Shown one piece after another: positions 24,601 through 26,288 of a stretch of 26,288 nucleotides of DNA (its first letter is position 1; each line of letters opens with the position of its first letter). Made by a program: the position numbers and the translations under genes. The notes beneath the pieces were generated by a model, which searched no databases, was not told where the DNA came from, and saw only the letters and a program-made list of their open reading frames with translations. Source of the DNA: Bacteroidota bacterium (lineage in GTDB: Bacteria; Bacteroidota; Bacteroidia; Chitinophagales; UBA10324); the NCBI GenBank assembly GCA_003455275.1, contig DMRR01000037.1, forward strand, positions 1 through 26,288. Reading direction: 5' to 3'.

Positions 24601-25557
24601 ATGAACACAAGCGACACGATACTCGTAATCGGAGCTTGCGGGCAAATCGGTTCAGAGCTTACTCTCGAACTCCGCAATCGTTACAAAAATGTTATTGCTT
24701 CTGATTTGAAAGAACCGGAAGGAGAACTGAAAGACAGCGGACAGTTTGAACGGCTTGATGTGTTGAATAAAAATCAACTCGCTGAAATTATTTCGAAGAA
24801 TAATGTGACTCAGGTGTATCACCTCGCAGCAATTCTTTCTGCCACCGGAGAAAAAAATCCTGAACTCGCGTGGCGTGTAAACATGAAAGGGCTGCGCAAT
24901 GTGCTTGATGTGTGCACGGAGAGCGATGTAAAAAAACTTTTTTGGCCCAGCACAATTGCAGTGTTTGGTCCAACTACTCCGCGCACAAATACTCCGCAGT
25001 GGACGGTGATGGAGCCGAACACCATTTACGGAATCAGTAAACAAGCAGGAGAGCGGTGGTGCGATTACTACTGGCAGAAGAAAAAATTAGATGTGCGCAG
25101 TGTTCGTTATCCCGGTCTCATCAGTTACAAAACTCCCGGCGGCGGCGGCACTACTGATTATGCAATCGATATTTATTTCGAAGCGAAGAAGCACGGAAAG
25201 TTCACCAGCTTTCTGGCCGAGAACACTCGCCTGCCGATGATGTATATGCCCGATGCTATTCGCGCCACGATTGAATTGATGGAAGCACCGATTGAAAAAG
25301 TGAAAGTGCGCAGCTCGTATAATATTTCTGCAGTGAGTTTTTCTCCGAAAGAAATTGCCGCGAGCATTCGAAAATTTATTCCTGAATTTGAAATCAGTTA
25401 TGCTCCTGATTTCAGGCAGAAGATTGCAGAGAACTGGCCTGAGAGTATTGATGATTCAGTGGCGCAAAAAGATTGGGGCTGGAAACCTGAATACGATATG
25501 GATGCCATGACCAAGGATATGCTGGAGCATGTACCGGGGGAGGTTGAAGTTCATTAA
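24601..25557 (+). CDS. tdh: L-threonine 3-dehydrogenase, epimerase-like type
   Basis: The 318-residue product closely follows the NAD-dependent, epimerase-type threonine dehydrogenase known from Flavobacterium and animals. It oxidises threonine to 2-amino-3-ketobutyrate, which KBL splits to glycine and acetyl-CoA. The NAD motif is GACGQIG at 11-17; FWPSTIAVFGPTTP (114-127) carries the catalytic Ser/Thr; Y143 and K147 in TIYGISKQAGERWCDYY form the Y-x-x-x-K pair; VRYPGLISYKTPGGGGTTDY is the specific substrate region. The end ESIDDSVAQKDWGWKPEYD is also typical. No kbl gene is visible nearby. It stands divergent from the YHYH operon. Confidence 0.92.
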   Translation: MNTSDTILVIGACGQIGSELTLELRNRYKNVIASDLKEPEGELKDSGQFERLDVLNKNQLAEIISKNNVTQVYHLAAILSATGEKNPELAWRVNMKGLRNVLDVCTESDVKKLFWPSTIAVFGPTTPRTNTPQWTVMEPNTIYGISKQAGERWCDYYWQKKKLDVRSVRYPGLISYKTPGGGGTTDYAIDIYFEAKKHGKFTSFLAENTRLPMMYMPDAIRATIELMEAPIEKVKVRSSYNISAVSFSPKEIAASIRKFIPEFEISYAPDFRQKIAENWPESIDDSVAQKDWGWKPEYDMDAMTKDMLEHVPGEVEVH

Positions 25558-25561
25558 CAGC

Positions 25562-25582
25562 AATTAGTTTTTAGTTATTTGT
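25562..25582 (+). repeat. Degenerate period-7 array after the threonine dehydrogenase gene
   Basis: AATTAGT, TTTTAGT and TATTTGT follow in phase, starting four bases after the TAA stop. The units are less uniform than at other loci, so the array is only tentatively placed in the same class. Confidence 0.4.
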
Positions 25583-25603
25583 AATAATTAAATACAAATA
25601 CAC

Positions 25604-26233
25604 TTGCCTTTAATTTTTCAGGAAAAGTTTTCAGAATTTGAAATCGCTGTTTGGCGAATAAATGAAGATGAAAATTTTTTTCGGTTACAACTTCAACTCA
25701 GCGAAGAAGAAAAAATATTTCTTCAAAACATAAAAGCTCCAAACAAAAGATTGGAGTGGCTGGCATCGCGCCACCTGATTCGTTCGCTTTTGAAAACAGA
25801 TTTGTTTATTGACAGCAACTTTAAACAAAAAGGAAAACCTGAATTGCTCAGCCATAAAAAGGAAATTTCTATTTCACATTCGTCGGGTGTGTGTGCGGTA
25901 ATTGTGAGTGAAAAAAAAGCGGGGGTTGATATTGAACTGCTCGGAAGAAATGTTTCTTCCATGGCTCATAAATTTATTTCTGATGAAGAGAAAAAGAACC
26001 GCGAACTTACCGGTGATGAATTGCTTTTCATCTGGTGTGTGAAAGAATGTTTGTTTAAACTCTATGCAAAAGGCGGAGTGGATTTTCAACGCGATTTGTT
26101 TGCTGAACTTCCTATTGAAAAATCAGGAATCTCAAAAGCAGAAATCCGTAAAACAGATTTTTCGAAAACACTAACAATATATCACCGAATAATTGAAAAT
26201 AATTTTTTGCTCTGCTGGACAGTTGACAATTAG
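25604..26233 (+). CDS. 4'-phosphopantetheinyl transferase
   Basis: The 209-residue product matches the Sfp-type transferases that attach the phosphopantetheine arm of CoA to acyl or peptidyl carrier proteins. Motifs in order are KGKPELL (76-82), ISISHSSGVCAVIVS (88-102), the metal-binding AGVDIELLGR (106-115) and WCVKECLFKLYAKGG (about 144-158) with the W-x-x-K-E-x-x-x-K core. The start is taken as the TTG at 25604 because it gives MPLIFQEKFSEFEIAVW, the usual opening in Bacteroidota homologues; the next ATG is internal to the fold. Its TAG stop lies within a heptad array. No carrier protein or synthase gene is adjacent. Confidence 0.88.
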   Translation: MPLIFQEKFSEFEIAVWRINEDENFFRLQLQLSEEEKIFLQNIKAPNKRLEWLASRHLIRSLLKTDLFIDSNFKQKGKPELLSHKKEISISHSSGVCAVIVSEKKAGVDIELLGRNVSSMAHKFISDEEKKNRELTGDELLFIWCVKECLFKLYAKGGVDFQRDLFAELPIEKSGISKAEIRKTDFSKTLTIYHRIIENNFLLCWTVDN

Positions 26234-26262
26234 TAATTGACAATTGACAGTTGACAATTGAC
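26221..26262 (+). repeat. AATTGAC heptad array at the PPTase stop
   Basis: Six in-phase 7-base units: AGTTGAC, AATTAGT, AATTGAC, AATTGAC, AGTTGAC, AATTGAC. The array begins inside the last codons of the phosphopantetheinyl transferase gene and contains its TAG stop (26231-26233). After it, 26 bases without a recognisable feature lead to the window edge. Confidence 0.9.
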
Positions 26263-26288
26263 ATCGTTCTTTCACCTTTGAGAAAAAT

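Noticed and set aside
24652..25044. 130-codon minus-strand frame inside the threonine dehydrogenase gene
   Set aside because: It is antisense to a highly conserved enzyme and shows no protein-like features.

Overview
The window looks like chromosomal DNA from a member of the Bacteroidota, probably class Bacteroidia, with moderately low GC. The evidence is Bacteroidota-type promoter sequences (TTTG followed by TAnnTTTG) in place of sigma70 boxes, almost no Shine-Dalgarno sequences, the family-specific order short GlgA-like protein / DUF4270 lipoprotein / GlmS, two secreted proteins with type IX secretion C-terminal domains, and an epimerase-type threonine dehydrogenase. No phage, transposase, integron, CRISPR array or rRNA gene was found.

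Layout. (1) 1-4306: part of the S10/spc ribosomal protein operon, rplB (3' end only)-rpsS-rplV-rpsC-rplP-rpmC-rpsQ-rplN-rplX-rplE-rpsN. It stops after rpsN at a strong intrinsic terminator (4376-4411); rpsH, rplF and the rest of the usual spc cluster do not follow. (2) 4466-9352: four tightly packed genes, a SpoIIM-like membrane protein with a second membrane half, a DUF4129-like protein, a DUF4350-like protein and a MoxR AAA+ ATPase. A tRNA-Gly(CCC) gene follows. (3) 9464-12645: pepT on the minus strand, divergent from prfA and an SDR oxidoreductase. (4) 12747-17116: GlgA-like protein, DUF4270 lipoprotein, glmS and a small unknown protein. (5) 17192-21470: an FAH-family hydrolase and a large YfhO-like membrane protein that converge on a four-helix-bundle gene bracketed by inverted repeat arrays. 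(6) 21564-24472: a minus-strand pair of secreted proteins, arylsulfotransferase-like and YHYH-like. (7) 24601-26233: threonine 3-dehydrogenase and a 4'-phosphopantetheinyl transferase.

Most genes are housekeeping: translation (ribosomal proteins, RF1, tRNA), peptide breakdown (PepT), amino-sugar supply for the envelope (GlmS), amino acid catabolism (Tdh, FAH family) and carrier-protein activation (PPTase). The MoxR block probably forms a membrane-associated chaperone-like complex of unknown purpose.

The most unusual signal lies between the genes. Several intergenic stretches, usually starting at or inside a stop codon, carry short arrays of an ATTnnnn heptad, each locus with its own version. 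The largest case surrounds the four-helix-bundle gene: a perfect 25-bp inverted repeat encloses the whole reading frame, and both neighbouring convergent genes take their stop codon from a repeat unit. This resembles the plan of 23S rRNA intervening sequences, which carry the same protein family, but here it lies between protein genes.
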